64,000 nucleotides of DNA. Source: Paracraurococcus lichenis. GTDB taxonomy: Bacteria; Pseudomonadota; Alphaproteobacteria; Acetobacterales; Acetobacteraceae. The notes under the pieces are model-generated. The model was given only the letters and a program-made list of their open reading frames with translations. It did no database searches and had not been told where the DNA came from. The translations under genes and the position numbers were made by a program. The stretch spans positions 1 to 64,000 of the forward strand of contig NZ_JAUTWS010000023.1 of NCBI RefSeq assembly GCF_030657435.1. Direction: 5' to 3'. Below are positions 25,007 through 33,601 of the stretch, one piece after another; position 1 is the first letter of the stretch, and each line of letters starts with the position of its first letter.

Positions 25007-26893
25007 ATGGCGGACCAGAACACCGGCAGCGGGCCGGCCGCGGGCTTCGGCGCGATCCCGGGTGCGGAGGCGATGCTCGCCTCGCTCGCCTCCTGGACCG
25101 CGGCCATGCCGACGGCGCCGACGGCCATGCTGAGCGACGCCGCGGTCGCCGAGACGCTGCGCCAGGCCAAGGCGCTGGTCGACCGCGACCCGCTGCTGAA
25201 GGCGGTCGATTCCATGTGGAACGCCAACCCGCTGCGGGAAGTGATCCCGGTCGACTGGGCGGAGGTCGCCCGCGCGCTGCGCATCGTCTGGATGCAGTCG
25301 CTGGCCGATCCCGCCGCGACCATCGCCTCGGCCGCCGCGCTCGGCGCCAATGTCTTCCGCGCCGCGCTCGATGCCTGGGCGGAGGCCGGGCAGCGCTGGC
25401 TGGGCGACGGCACGCCGGACGGCAAGCCCGCCGCCGACAAGCGCTTCGCGGCACCGGAATGGCAGGCCAACCCGGTCTTCCGCACGCTGAAGGAGGCCTA
25501 TCTGCTCGCCTCCGAATGGCTGCTGAAGCGGGGCCACGAGGCGCCCGGCCTCGATCCGGCGGAGCGGCAGCGCGTCGAGTTCCACCTGCGGCAGTTCATC
25601 GATGCGATGAGCCCGACGCTCATGCTGGCGAGCAACCCCGTCGCGCTGAAGCGGGCCATGGAGACCGGCGGCGCGAGCCTCGCCAGCGGCACGCGCAACC
25701 TGCTCGACGACCTGCAGGCCGGGCGGCTCTCCATGGTGGACGAGACGGCCTTCGCGCCCGGCCGCAACCTGGCGCTGACGCCGGGGAAGGTGGTGCACCG
25801 CAACCGGCTGGTCGAGCTGATCCAGTACGCCCCGCAGACCGAGACGGTGCACAGCCGCCCGATCCTGATCCTGCCGCCCTGGATCAACAAGTTCTACATC
25901 ATGGACATGCAGCCGAAGAACAGCCTGATCGGCTTCCTGGTGAAGCAGGGCTTCACCGTCTTCGTCGTGTCCTGGAAGAACCCCGACGCCTCGATGGAGG
26001 GCATCTCCATCGAGGACTACATGGATCTCGGCGTGCTCGAGACCAGCGACGTGGTGCGCGACATCACGGGCAGCGAGACGCTGAACGTCATGGGCTACTG
26101 CATCGGCGGCACGCTGCTGGCGATGGTCCTGGCCTGGCTGGCCGCCGAGGGCGACCGGCGCTTCAACGCCGTCACCTTCATGGTCTCGCTGCAGGACTTC
26201 TCGCGCGTCGGCGACACCGCGGTCTTCCTCGGCGAGGGCGCGATCGACGCGATCGAGGCGCAGATGATGCAGCGCGGTTATCTCGACAGCCGCGAGATGT
26301 CGAACATGTTCAACCTGCTGCGCTCGAACGACCTGATCTGGGCGAATGTCGTCAACAACTACCTGCTCGGCGAGAAGCCGCCGGCCTTCGACCTGCTCTA
26401 CTGGAACAGCGACGGCACGCGCATGGCGCGCAACGCGCATGCCTGGTACCTCCGCAACACCTATGTCGAGAACAACCTGATGCGGCCGGGCAAGGTGGCG
26501 CTGAAGGGCCAGCCGCTCGACCTCGGCACCATCACCCAGGACATCTACGCCGTCGGCGCCGAGAAGGACCACATCGTGCCCTGGGACGCGGCCTGGCAGA
26601 TCAGCCGGCTCGCGGGCGGGAAGGTGCGCTACATCCTCGGCTCCTCCGGCCACATCGCGGGCGTCATCAACCCGCCGGGCGGCAAGGGCAGCTACTGGAC
26701 CAACGACGATGCCGGCGTGAAGACCGCCGAGCAGTGGCGGCGCGGCGCCCGCAAGCATGACGGGAGCTGGTGGACCGACTGGTCCGCCTGGCTGGCCGCG
26801 CGGTCGGGCAAGCGGGTCGCGCCGCCGCCGCTCGGCGGCAATTCGCACCCGCCGCTCGGCGACGCGCCGGGCAGCTATGTGCTGGAGAAATAA
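25007..26893 (+). CDS. phaC: Class I poly(3-hydroxyalkanoate) synthase
   Basis: 628 residues, full length for class I PhaC. The lipase-like box GYCIGG places the nucleophile at Cys365. The other triad members are Asp521 (in EKDHIVPW) and His549 (SSGHIAG). The N-terminal about 200-residue domain is the usual poorly conserved dimerisation region. It polymerises 3-hydroxyacyl-CoA into storage granules. GAGGGGAGGGACGG precedes the ATG. No phaA, phaB, phaP or phaR gene is adjacent, so the rest of the pathway must be elsewhere. Confidence 0.97.
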   Translation: MADQNTGSGPAAGFGAIPGAEAMLASLASWTAAMPTAPTAMLSDAAVAETLRQAKALVDRDPLLKAVDSMWNANPLREVIPVDWAEVARALRIVWMQSLADPAATIASAAALGANVFRAALDAWAEAGQRWLGDGTPDGKPAADKRFAAPEWQANPVFRTLKEAYLLASEWLLKRGHEAPGLDPAERQRVEFHLRQFIDAMSPTLMLASNPVALKRAMETGGASLASGTRNLLDDLQAGRLSMVDETAFAPGRNLALTPGKVVHRNRLVELIQYAPQTETVHSRPILILPPWINKFYIMDMQPKNSLIGFLVKQGFTVFVVSWKNPDASMEGISIEDYMDLGVLETSDVVRDITGSETLNVMGYCIGGTLLAMVLAWLAAEGDRRFNAVTFMVSLQDFSRVGDTAVFLGEGAIDAIEAQMMQRGYLDSREMSNMFNLLRSNDLIWANVVNNYLLGEKPPAFDLLYWNSDGTRMARNAHAWYLRNTYVENNLMRPGKVALKGQPLDLGTITQDIYAVGAEKDHIVPWDAAWQISRLAGGKVRYILGSSGHIAGVINPPGGKGSYWTNDDAGVKTAEQWRRGARKHDGSWWTDWSAWLAARSGKRVAPPPLGGNSHPPLGDAPGSYVLEK

Positions 26894-26970
26894 GGCGCGG
26901 CAGGCACGGACGGGCCGGGCTTGGGCGGGGCGCACCGGCGCTCCGCCCGAGGCCGCATCCAGCGGTATGT

Positions 26971-27023
26971 GCTAATATGTCACGTGCGCGTTAGCATTTT
27001 GCGGTACACGCGACGGTTATATT
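26971..27023 (+). promoter_or_regulatory. Inverted repeat around CACGTG with downstream -10-like box
   Basis: GCTAA (26971-26975) and TTAGC (26991-26995) flank a central CACGTG (26981-26986). TATATT follows at 27018-27023, with no good -35 hexamer at the right spacing. The arrangement fits a promoter depending on a regulator bound to the repeat. This is inference from sequence alone. Confidence 0.35.
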
Positions 27024-27113
27024 TCGGTGGCAGAGCCCCGGTGTATTGTCCGCCTTGTAAACGAGGCTGGACGTTCTGCAATGATCAGGTATCCCGGAAG
27101 CAATGACAGGCGT

Positions 27114-27161
27114 GTAACGGGGCAAGCAATCTAGGTTTGTAGCTCCGTTACTGCTGCCCCG
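27114..27161 (+). promoter_or_regulatory. Overlapping alternative hairpins in the wecB leader
   Basis: GTAACGG (27114-27120) can pair with CCGTTAC (27145-27151), or the overlapping CGGGGCA (27118-27124) can pair with TGCCCCG (27155-27161). The two pairings share bases 27118-27120 and so exclude each other, as in attenuators or riboregulators. They lie 83 bases or more upstream of the GTG start. No known riboswitch class is recognised. Confidence 0.3.
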
Positions 27162-27243
27162 GTTTGTCGCGCTATTGGCAAGCTGGCCGCCGGGCTTGGG
27201 GCCTTTTGCAACTCAGTGTTGGTGGTTTGGCAAGGAGGGTCCC

Positions 27244-28377
27244 GTGACTCCTTCGACGGTTCTTTGCGTGGTCGGCACGCGCCCCGAGGCGATCAAGATG
27301 GCGCCGATCGTGCAGGCATTGCGGCGCTACAACGGGGTGCAGGTCCGCCTCCTGCTCACCGGTCAGCACCGCGACCTGCTCGACCAGGCCCTCGCCGCCT
27401 TCGGCCTGCGGGGCGATATCGACCTCGACCTGATGCGGCCGAACCAGACGCTCTCGGGCCTCGCCGCCCGCATCCTCGATGGGCTGGACCCGCTGCTGGC
27501 AGAGGCGCCGCCGGCCATGGTGCTGGCGCAGGGCGACACCACCACGGTCATGGCCGCCGCCATCGCCTGCTTCCACCGCCGCATCCCCTTCGGCCATGTC
27601 GAGGCCGGGCTGCGCACCGGCGACCTGCAGCACCCCTTCCCCGAGGAGTTCAACCGCATCGTCGCGGGCCGCGCCGCCACGCTGAACTTCGCCCCGACCG
27701 AGGGCGCCCGCCTCGCCCTGCTGCGGGAGGGCGTGCCGGAGGCGAGAGTGCACGTCACCGGCAATACCGTGATCGACGCGCTGCTCGACGTCGCCCGCCG
27801 CGCCCCGCCGATGCCCGCCGGCCTGCCGCCGCATGGCCGGCTGGTGCTGATGACGCTGCACCGGCGCGAGAGCTTCGGCGAGCCGGTGCGGCAGGTGCTC
27901 TCGGCCGTGCAGCGCCTCTGCGCCGCCTTCCCGGACCTGCACGTGCTCTACCCCGTGCATCCCAACCCGAATGTGCGGGAGGCCGCGCATGCCATGCTCG
28001 GGGCCAATCCGCAGGTCACGCTGACCGGGCCACTGGGCTATGCCGAGCTGGTCGCGGCCATGCGGCACTGCACCCTGGTGCTGACCGACAGCGGCGGGCT
28101 GCAGGAGGAGGCGCCGGCGCTCGGCAAGCCCGTCCTCGTCCTGCGCGAGGTGACGGAGCGGCCGGAGGCGGTGGATCTCGGCGTGGCCCGGCTGGTCGGC
28201 ACCGATCCCGCCCGCATCCTGGCCGAGGCCTCGGCCCTGCTCACCTCCCCCATCGCCTATGCCGCCATGGCCAAGGGCGTCTCCCCCTATGGCGACGGCC
28301 GCGCGGCGGAGCGGATCGCGGCGATCGTCGCCCAGGCCGTCGGCATCCAGCCCGCGCTGCTCGAGCCGGCAGCCTGA
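27244..28377 (+). CDS. wecB: UDP-N-acetylglucosamine 2-epimerase (non-hydrolysing)
   Basis: 377 residues, family length. The N-terminus has VVGTRPEAIKMAP (about residues 8-20), then TGQHRDLLDQ, a QGDTTT motif near residue 96, HVEAGLRTGD near residue 119, and TDSGGLQEEAPALGKPVLVLR near residue 280, all classic for WecB/MnaA. It interconverts UDP-GlcNAc and UDP-ManNAc. The GTG at 27244 is preceded by AAGGAGGG. It leads a three-gene cassette ending in a WecG/TagA-type transferase that could use the product. Confidence 0.95.
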   Translation: MTPSTVLCVVGTRPEAIKMAPIVQALRRYNGVQVRLLLTGQHRDLLDQALAAFGLRGDIDLDLMRPNQTLSGLAARILDGLDPLLAEAPPAMVLAQGDTTTVMAAAIACFHRRIPFGHVEAGLRTGDLQHPFPEEFNRIVAGRAATLNFAPTEGARLALLREGVPEARVHVTGNTVIDALLDVARRAPPMPAGLPPHGRLVLMTLHRRESFGEPVRQVLSAVQRLCAAFPDLHVLYPVHPNPNVREAAHAMLGANPQVTLTGPLGYAELVAAMRHCTLVLTDSGGLQEEAPALGKPVLVLREVTERPEAVDLGVARLVGTDPARILAEASALLTSPIAYAAMAKGVSPYGDGRAAERIAAIVAQAVGIQPALLEPAA

Positions 28378-28414
28378 TCCTCCCCTTCCCGTTCCCCGAA
28401 GGAGCCCACCCCTG

Positions 28415-29521
28415 ATGACCCAGGCCCTGGCCACGCGGTTCGACAACCTCCAGGACCTCTGCATCGCCCGGCTGCGGGACTGCGTCGACCCCGCCACCGG
28501 CCGCTTCGGCCGGCAGATCCGCGACGGCGTCTGGGCGCCGACCCTCGGCACCGAGAGCCTGACGAGTTCCGCTATCTGCCTGATCGGGCTGAGCCGCGCC
28601 GGCATCGACCCGCGCGCCGTCGTGGCCGAGCCGGCGGCGCTCTGCCGCCACCTCGCCCGCCGGGTGCAGGAGGAAGGCTATCCGGGCGGCCTCGGCCTCG
28701 TCCTCTGGGCCAACAGCGCGCTGCAGGCGGCGGCGCCGCTCACCCTGCTGGCCGAGGCCGGCTGCGACGCCTCCGACCTCGAGGCGGTGGTGCCGCGGAT
28801 CACCACCATGGAACTGGCCTGGCTGGTGAGCGGCCTGCTGCATGCCGACCTGCCCGCCCTGCGCCCGGCCTGCGCCGCCGCGCTGCGGGCGCTGGAGGGC
28901 CGGCTGGGCCGCGAGACGCTGGTCTTCCGCCACGCCGCGGCGGAGGCGCCGCTGGCGCACCGGCTGCGCGGGCGGATCGCCAATTTCGCCGACCAGGTCT
29001 ATCCGCTGCAGGCGCTGGCCTTCGCCGCCATCGCGCTCGGCGACCCGGTGCGGCGCGCGCTGGCGGAGCGCTGCGCGAGCCACCTGGTCGCGGCGCAGGG
29101 CCCGCTCGGGCAGTGGTGGTGGCACCACGACGCCTCGACCGGCGCGGTGGCGGAGCGCTTCCCGGTCTATTCCGTGCACCAGCACAGCATGGCGCCGATG
29201 GCGCTGCGCGCGCTCGCCGTCGCCGGCGGCACGAACCACGCGGCGGCGGCCGCGCGCAGCCGTGCCTGGCTGCAGGGCAACGAGCTCGGCATCGACATGG
29301 TCGAGCCCAGCACGGGCATCATCTGGCGCAGCATCGAGCGCGAGGAGGGCGCCCTGGCCCACCGGCTGCGGCATGCGCGCATGCTGCTCGGCCTGCGGAC
29401 CGGGGCGGGCGAGGCGCCGCGCTTCCGGCTGAACCGCGAGATGCGGCCCTATGAATGGGGCTGGCTGCTCTATGCCTCGGCCATCGAGGGCGGCTCCGCC
29501 CCGGCCGGGCACATCGTGTGA
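28415..29521 (+). CDS. Uncharacterised helical-toroid-like protein in the glycan cassette
   Basis: 368 residues, soluble, without signal peptide or membrane helix. It is alpha-helical and Ala-rich with repeat-like helical pairs, which suggests an alpha/alpha toroid like those of six-hairpin glycosidases, epimerases or prenyl-cyclases. The most distinctive region is an aromatic/His-rich stretch near residues 228-255 (QWWWHHDASTG, then YSVHQHSMAPMAL), with a later GIIWRSIEREEG and a C-terminal RPYEWGWLLYA; these look like an active-site cleft. I recall similar proteins in exopolysaccharide clusters but no assigned activity. GAAGGAG precedes the ATG. It lies 37 bases after wecB and 11 bases before the transferase. 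Confidence 0.82.
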   Translation: MTQALATRFDNLQDLCIARLRDCVDPATGRFGRQIRDGVWAPTLGTESLTSSAICLIGLSRAGIDPRAVVAEPAALCRHLARRVQEEGYPGGLGLVLWANSALQAAAPLTLLAEAGCDASDLEAVVPRITTMELAWLVSGLLHADLPALRPACAAALRALEGRLGRETLVFRHAAAEAPLAHRLRGRIANFADQVYPLQALAFAAIALGDPVRRALAERCASHLVAAQGPLGQWWWHHDASTGAVAERFPVYSVHQHSMAPMALRALAVAGGTNHAAAAARSRAWLQGNELGIDMVEPSTGIIWRSIEREEGALAHRLRHARMLLGLRTGAGEAPRFRLNREMRPYEWGWLLYASAIEGGSAPAGHIV

Positions 29522-29532
29522 AGGGCATCGCC

Positions 29533-30396
29533 ATGACCGAGCCAACACCCCTGCGCCCCCAGGCTGTCCGGCTGCTGGACTGCACCGTCGATGCCCTGCC
29601 GCAGGAGGCCGCGCTGCGCTGGTGCCTGGAGACTGCCCGCAGCAGCCCGCGGGCGCGCATCCTGCTGACGGCCAATGCCTCCCACCTCGTCGCCATGCAG
29701 GACGACCCGGCGCTGCGTCAGGCGGCGGCGGCGGCCGACCTCGTCACGCCCGACGGCATGTCGCTGGTCTGGGCGGCGCGGCTGCTGGGCGCGCGGGTGC
29801 CCGAGCGCGTGACCGGGATCGACCTGCTGGAAGCCTTGCTGGCCGAGGCGCCGCGGCAGGGCCTGCGCGTCTTCCTGCTCGGCGCGAAGCCCGCTGTCAT
29901 CGAGGGCTTCGTGGCCCTTTGCCGGGAGCGCAATCCGGGCATCGAGATCGCCGGCTGGCGCGACGGCTACTTCACGCCGGCCGACCATCCGGCGGTGGTG
30001 CGGCAGATCGCGGAGTCCCGCGCCGACATGCTCTTCGTCGCCATGCCCTCCCCCTTCAAGGATGTCTGGTGCGAGCAGCACCGGGATGCCTTCGAGGTGA
30101 AGCTCATCATGGGCGTCGGCGGCGCCTTCGACGTGCTGGCCGGCCTGGTGCCGCGCGCGCCGCGCTGGATGCAGGCGACCGGGCTGGAATGGGCCTGGCG
30201 GCTCTGGCTGGAGCCGCGGCGGCTGTGGAAGCGCTACCTCGTCGGCAATAGCCGCTTCCTCTGGCTGGTGCTGCAGGAGCGCCTGCGCGGGCCGATCGCC
30301 GCGGTCCAGGCGCAGGGCGAGCGCGCCGAGGATGCGGCGCGCTTGGTGGTGCGCGGCGGAGTGCCCGCCGGGGGGCCCGAACCCCCGCATCCCTAG
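29533..30396 (+). CDS. WecG/TagA/CpsF family glycosyltransferase
   Basis: 287 residues of glycosyltransferase family 26. Recognisable blocks are TPDGMSLVWAARLLG with VTGIDLLEALL (about residues 75-103), VFLLGAKPAV, and the C-terminal MGVGGAFDVLAG followed by PRAPRWMQATGLEWAWRL and a basic tail. Members transfer ManNAc or ManNAcA onto undecaprenyl-diphosphate-GlcNAc at the inner membrane. Because a 2-epimerase but no UDP-ManNAc dehydrogenase (WecC) is adjacent, a TagA-like ManNAc transfer is more likely (inference). ATG 29533 has AAGGG upstream; an in-frame GTG at 29518 would overlap the preceding stop. Confidence 0.92.
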   Translation: MTEPTPLRPQAVRLLDCTVDALPQEAALRWCLETARSSPRARILLTANASHLVAMQDDPALRQAAAAADLVTPDGMSLVWAARLLGARVPERVTGIDLLEALLAEAPRQGLRVFLLGAKPAVIEGFVALCRERNPGIEIAGWRDGYFTPADHPAVVRQIAESRADMLFVAMPSPFKDVWCEQHRDAFEVKLIMGVGGAFDVLAGLVPRAPRWMQATGLEWAWRLWLEPRRLWKRYLVGNSRFLWLVLQERLRGPIAAVQAQGERAEDAARLVVRGGVPAGGPEPPHP

Positions 30397-30708
30397 AGCG
30401 GATCGCGGCCGGACGTGACCGGCCGGGAGCGTGAAGCCGCTCCACAATCCGCTGCAGGGCGGATCGCCGCAGAGTGGAAACGCTCGGCGGCATGAACCTG
30501 CGCAGCAGATCGAGAGCCTGGAGCATTCTCGCGCTGCGGAATCAGCGCGGGAATGCTCCGGCGATCGCGGCTTCCGCCGATCCGGCGTCGCAGCGCCGCA
30601 TCCGCCCTGGCGCGGTGGTCGAGCGAGGCCCGGTGGCCGGCCCGCCAGACGCCCGGCCTCCGCCTTGCGCGGGCCGGGGCGGAGGACCGCCCGCCCCGGC
30701 CGCGCGCC
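30397..30708. other. Intergenic region with repeat elements
   Basis: About 312 bases between convergent genes. It contains one full copy (30457-30500) and a partial copy (CTAGAGCGGATCGC, 30393-30406, starting in the stop of the transferase gene) of an intergenic repeat found twice more in this window. A further inverted element follows: GGAGCATTCTCGCGC near 30530 and GCGCGGGAATGCTCC near 30550. No gene is supported. Confidence 0.5.
30457..30500 (+). repeat. Dispersed intergenic repeat, copy 1
   Basis: About 44 bases beginning GGGCGGATCGCCGCAG and containing GGAAACGCTC and ATGAACCTG. Two related copies lie at 35986-36029 and 40015-40060; all share GATCGCCGC followed nine or so bases later by GAAACGC. 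All three are intergenic. Resembles short interspersed repeats of bacterial genomes. Confidence 0.6.
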
Positions 30709-32928
30709 TCAGGTCGTGCCGAGCCGCGTCTTCGCCAGCGGCAGGCTGCGGATGCGCTGGCCGGTCAGCGCCGCCACCGCATTGGCCACCGAGGGCGGCA
30801 CGCCGGGCGTGCCCGGCTCGCCGACGCCGCCCATCGGCGCGCCGCTCTCGACGATGCGCACGCTGACCTTCGGCATGCGCGCCGGCGGCAGGATCGGGTA
30901 GCCGTCGAAGTTCAGCGCCTGCGGCTCGCCCTTCTCGAACACCACCTCCTCGAGCAGCGCCGAGGAGAGGCCGATGGCGACGGCCGAGCGCACCTGCGCC
31001 TCGACGATCGCCGGGTTGACGATGCTGCCCGGGTCGATGGCGACCCAGATTTGGTGCACCACCACCTCGCCATCCCTGATCGAGACCTCGGCGATGGTCG
31101 CGGTTTCCGAGCCAAAGGGCGAGGCCATGGCGACGCCGCGGGCGCGGCGCGTGCCGTCCTCGGCCTGGTAGGGCCCGCGCTTCCAGCCGCCGGAGAGTTC
31201 ACCGACCGCCCGCAGCAAGGTCGCGTGGCGCGGGCTGCCCGACAGCATCGCCATGCGGTACTCGAAGGGATCGCGGCCGGCGGTGCCCGCGAGTTCGTCG
31301 ATGAAGGACTCGTAGAAGAAGTCGTTCATCGAATGCGCGACGGAGCGCCAGAAGCCGATATTGACGGGCTGCGGCGCCTTGACGAAGTCGATGCGCTTCG
31401 CGGCGATGCCGTAGGGCTTCTCCGTCAGCCCCTCGACCACGCTGTCATCGACCTTCGGATTGGCCAGGAAGCCCGGCATGTGCCGCCCGAGCGGGCCCTC
31501 GCCGACGGCCGCCGCATGCAGCGCGACGGGCCGGCCCTGCGCATCCAGCCCGGCGCGGAGCTTCACGTAGGAGAGCGGGCGGTAGGCGTCGCGGCGGAAC
31601 TCCTCCTCCCGGCTCCACAGCACCTTCACCGGCCTGCCCGTCGCCTTGGCCAGGGCGATGGCCTGCGGGAAGACATTCGCCGTGTCGTACAGGAAGTGCC
31701 GGCCGAAGAAGCCGCCGAGCATGGGGGAGTGGATCCGCACCTGCTCCGGCTTAAGACCGGCGATCTGCGCCGCCGCGACCTGGTACATCTCCGGCGCCTG
31801 GTTGGGCAGCGTCAGGTCCAGCGAGCCGTCCGGCGCGAAGGAGGCGAGCGCCGAGGGCGGCTCGAGCTGCGCATGCGCGAGGTAGGGGGCGTCGTACTCG
31901 GCCTCCACGACCTTGGCCGCGCCGCGCAGCGCGGCCTCGACATCGCCATGCGCTTCCGCCGGCTCCGCCGCGCCGCCCACGGCCGCCTTGAAGGCGGCGA
32001 GCTGTCCGGCGGAGGAGAAGTCGGCCGGCAGTCCGGCCTCGCCCCAGGTCACCTCCAGCGCCTCGGCCGCCTTGCGGGCGTGCCACCAGCGATCGGCGAC
32101 GACCGCGACCGCGCCGGGCAGGCGGTGGATGGAATGCACCCCCGGCATCGCCTTCACCGCATCCTCGTTGCCGATGGCCGTGGGCTGCGCGCCGAGGCGC
32201 GGCGCATGCGCGATGGCGGCCTGCAGCATGCCATCCGCACGGCTGTCGATGCCGTACCGTGCGGCGCCGGTGGACTTTGCCCTGATATCGAGGCGAGGAA
32301 CGGATTTGCCGATCAGCCGGAAGCCCGCGGGATCCTTCACCGGCGTGTTCGGCGGCACCGGCTGCTTCGCGGCCGCCTCGGCAAGCTCGCCGTAGGACAG
32401 CGCGTGGCCGGTCGCGGCATGCAGCACGCGCCCCGGCTCGGTCGAGAGCTGCTCCGGCGGCACGCCCCAGCGCTCGGCCGCGGCATTCACCAGCATGGCG
32501 CGCGCCGTCGCGCCGAGCTTGCGGAACATCTCGTAGCTCGCGCGCGTCGAGAAGCTGCCGCCGGTGAAGCGGACCTGGTCGTTGAACATCATCTGGTAGG
32601 CCGCGCCGGCCGGCGCGCAGTCCACGACGAAGCGCGCCGGGTCGGCGTCCAGCTCCTCCGCGATGATCTGGGCGGAGGAGGTGGCGATGCCCTGCCCGCC
32701 CTCGACGAAGGGGCTCAGCAGGCGGATGGTGCCGTCCGTCTCGATGCGGAGATAGGCCGCGACCTCCGTCGCGTGCCGCGACAGCGGCGGGCCCTTCTGC
32801 GCGCGGGCGCCGCGCGGCAGGCCGAAGGCCAGCAGCAGCGCGCCGGCGGCGCCGGCGCCCAGCAGGTCGCGGCGGGAGGCGGAGACATTGGCGATCTCGC
32901 CGGCGGCGAGGCGGAAGATGTTGCCCAT
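30709..32928 (-). CDS. Molybdopterin-binding subunit of an aldehyde/isoquinoline oxidoreductase (Tat-exported)
   Basis: 739 residues of the xanthine oxidase family large subunit. The N-terminus carries a twin-arginine signal (SRRDLLGAGAAGALLLAFG, about residues 17-36), so the complex is periplasmic. Family features include FVEGGQGIATSSAQI, LEPPSALA, GGFFGRHF and the C-terminal GVGEPGTPGVPPSVANAV that holds the catalytic Glu of the molybdenum site. It fits IorB-type hydroxylases, which oxidise N-heterocycles or aldehydes; the true substrate is unknown. The 2Fe-2S subunit gene lies 14 bases upstream. No FAD subunit, cytochrome or XdhC-like chaperone gene is adjacent. Confidence 0.92.
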   Translation of the reverse strand: MGNIFRLAAGEIANVSASRRDLLGAGAAGALLLAFGLPRGARAQKGPPLSRHATEVAAYLRIETDGTIRLLSPFVEGGQGIATSSAQIIAEELDADPARFVVDCAPAGAAYQMMFNDQVRFTGGSFSTRASYEMFRKLGATARAMLVNAAAERWGVPPEQLSTEPGRVLHAATGHALSYGELAEAAAKQPVPPNTPVKDPAGFRLIGKSVPRLDIRAKSTGAARYGIDSRADGMLQAAIAHAPRLGAQPTAIGNEDAVKAMPGVHSIHRLPGAVAVVADRWWHARKAAEALEVTWGEAGLPADFSSAGQLAAFKAAVGGAAEPAEAHGDVEAALRGAAKVVEAEYDAPYLAHAQLEPPSALASFAPDGSLDLTLPNQAPEMYQVAAAQIAGLKPEQVRIHSPMLGGFFGRHFLYDTANVFPQAIALAKATGRPVKVLWSREEEFRRDAYRPLSYVKLRAGLDAQGRPVALHAAAVGEGPLGRHMPGFLANPKVDDSVVEGLTEKPYGIAAKRIDFVKAPQPVNIGFWRSVAHSMNDFFYESFIDELAGTAGRDPFEYRMAMLSGSPRHATLLRAVGELSGGWKRGPYQAEDGTRRARGVAMASPFGSETATIAEVSIRDGEVVVHQIWVAIDPGSIVNPAIVEAQVRSAVAIGLSSALLEEVVFEKGEPQALNFDGYPILPPARMPKVSVRIVESGAPMGGVGEPGTPGVPPSVANAVAALTGQRIRSLPLAKTRLGTT

Positions 32929-32942
32929 TGCGTCCGCTTCCC

Positions 32943-33395
32943 TCAGGCCGCCGTGCCGGCGCGGCGCACCGCGGCGGCGATGTCGAGATAGGTGCCGCAG
33001 CGGCAGAGATTGGTCATCGCATCGGCGATGTCGGCCTCCGTCGGCTTCGGCGTCTGCAGCAGCAGCGCGGTCGCGGCGACCACCTGGCCGGACTGGCAGT
33101 AGCCGCATTGCGGCACCTGCTGCGCGACCCAGGCCTCCACCACCTTCCGGCCCACGGGGTGGTCGGCCATCGCCTCGATGGTCAGCACCTGCTGGCCGGC
33201 CACGCTCTCGACCGGCACCTGGCAGCTCCGCATCACCTGCCCGTCCACCAGGACCGAGCAGGCGCCGCACTGCGCGACGCCGCAGCCGTACTTGGTGCCG
33301 GTCATGCCGAGCCAGTCCCGCAGCACCCAGAGCAGCGGCGTATCGGGCTCCGCATCCACGCGCTGGCTGCGGCCGTTGACGGTGATCTCGATCAT
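32943..33395 (-). CDS. 2Fe-2S subunit of the molybdenum hydroxylase
   Basis: 150 residues, typical for IorA/CoxS-type small subunits. The plant-type ferredoxin cluster motif is GCGVAQCGACSV with a fourth Cys after about 20 residues (about positions 38-58). The second, CO-dehydrogenase-type cluster is CGYCQSGQ and CRCGTY (about positions 97-133). It passes electrons from the molybdenum centre. It has no signal peptide of its own and is presumably exported with the Tat-tagged large subunit encoded 14 bases downstream. First gene of the operon. Confidence 0.95.
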   Translation of the reverse strand: MIEITVNGRSQRVDAEPDTPLLWVLRDWLGMTGTKYGCGVAQCGACSVLVDGQVMRSCQVPVESVAGQQVLTIEAMADHPVGRKVVEAWVAQQVPQCGYCQSGQVVAATALLLQTPKPTEADIADAMTNLCRCGTYLDIAAAVRRAGTAA

Positions 33396-33601
33396 CGGGG
33401 CTGCTCCGTGCTGGAGGATTCGCGCCGCACCGGTTGCCCGGCAGGGCGATCACGAGCGACATGGCGGGAGCGGCGTGGGTGTCCAGGCGCCCCCCGCCAT
33501 CCGGCGGAGCCGGATCATGCCTGTATTGGTCGGCTTTCCGGCAATCGCGATCGCGCTGTCGTTGCAGTGCAGCATGAAACCGTCGCGGTTCGCGGCCTGC
33601 G

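Larger units (their letters stand above)
26894..27243 (+). other. Low-GC leader/promoter region before the glycan cassette
   Basis: About 350 bases without a gene. From about 26955 to 27235 the base composition is visibly more AT-rich than the rest of the window. After phaC there is a GC hairpin (26922-26930 with 26945-26953, one G-T pair). Next come an inverted repeat and a -10-like element (26971-27023), then overlapping inverted repeats (27114-27161), then the Shine-Dalgarno site AAGGAGGG (27232-27239) of the next gene. The composition and structures suggest a regulated promoter with a long untranslated leader. Confidence 0.55.
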
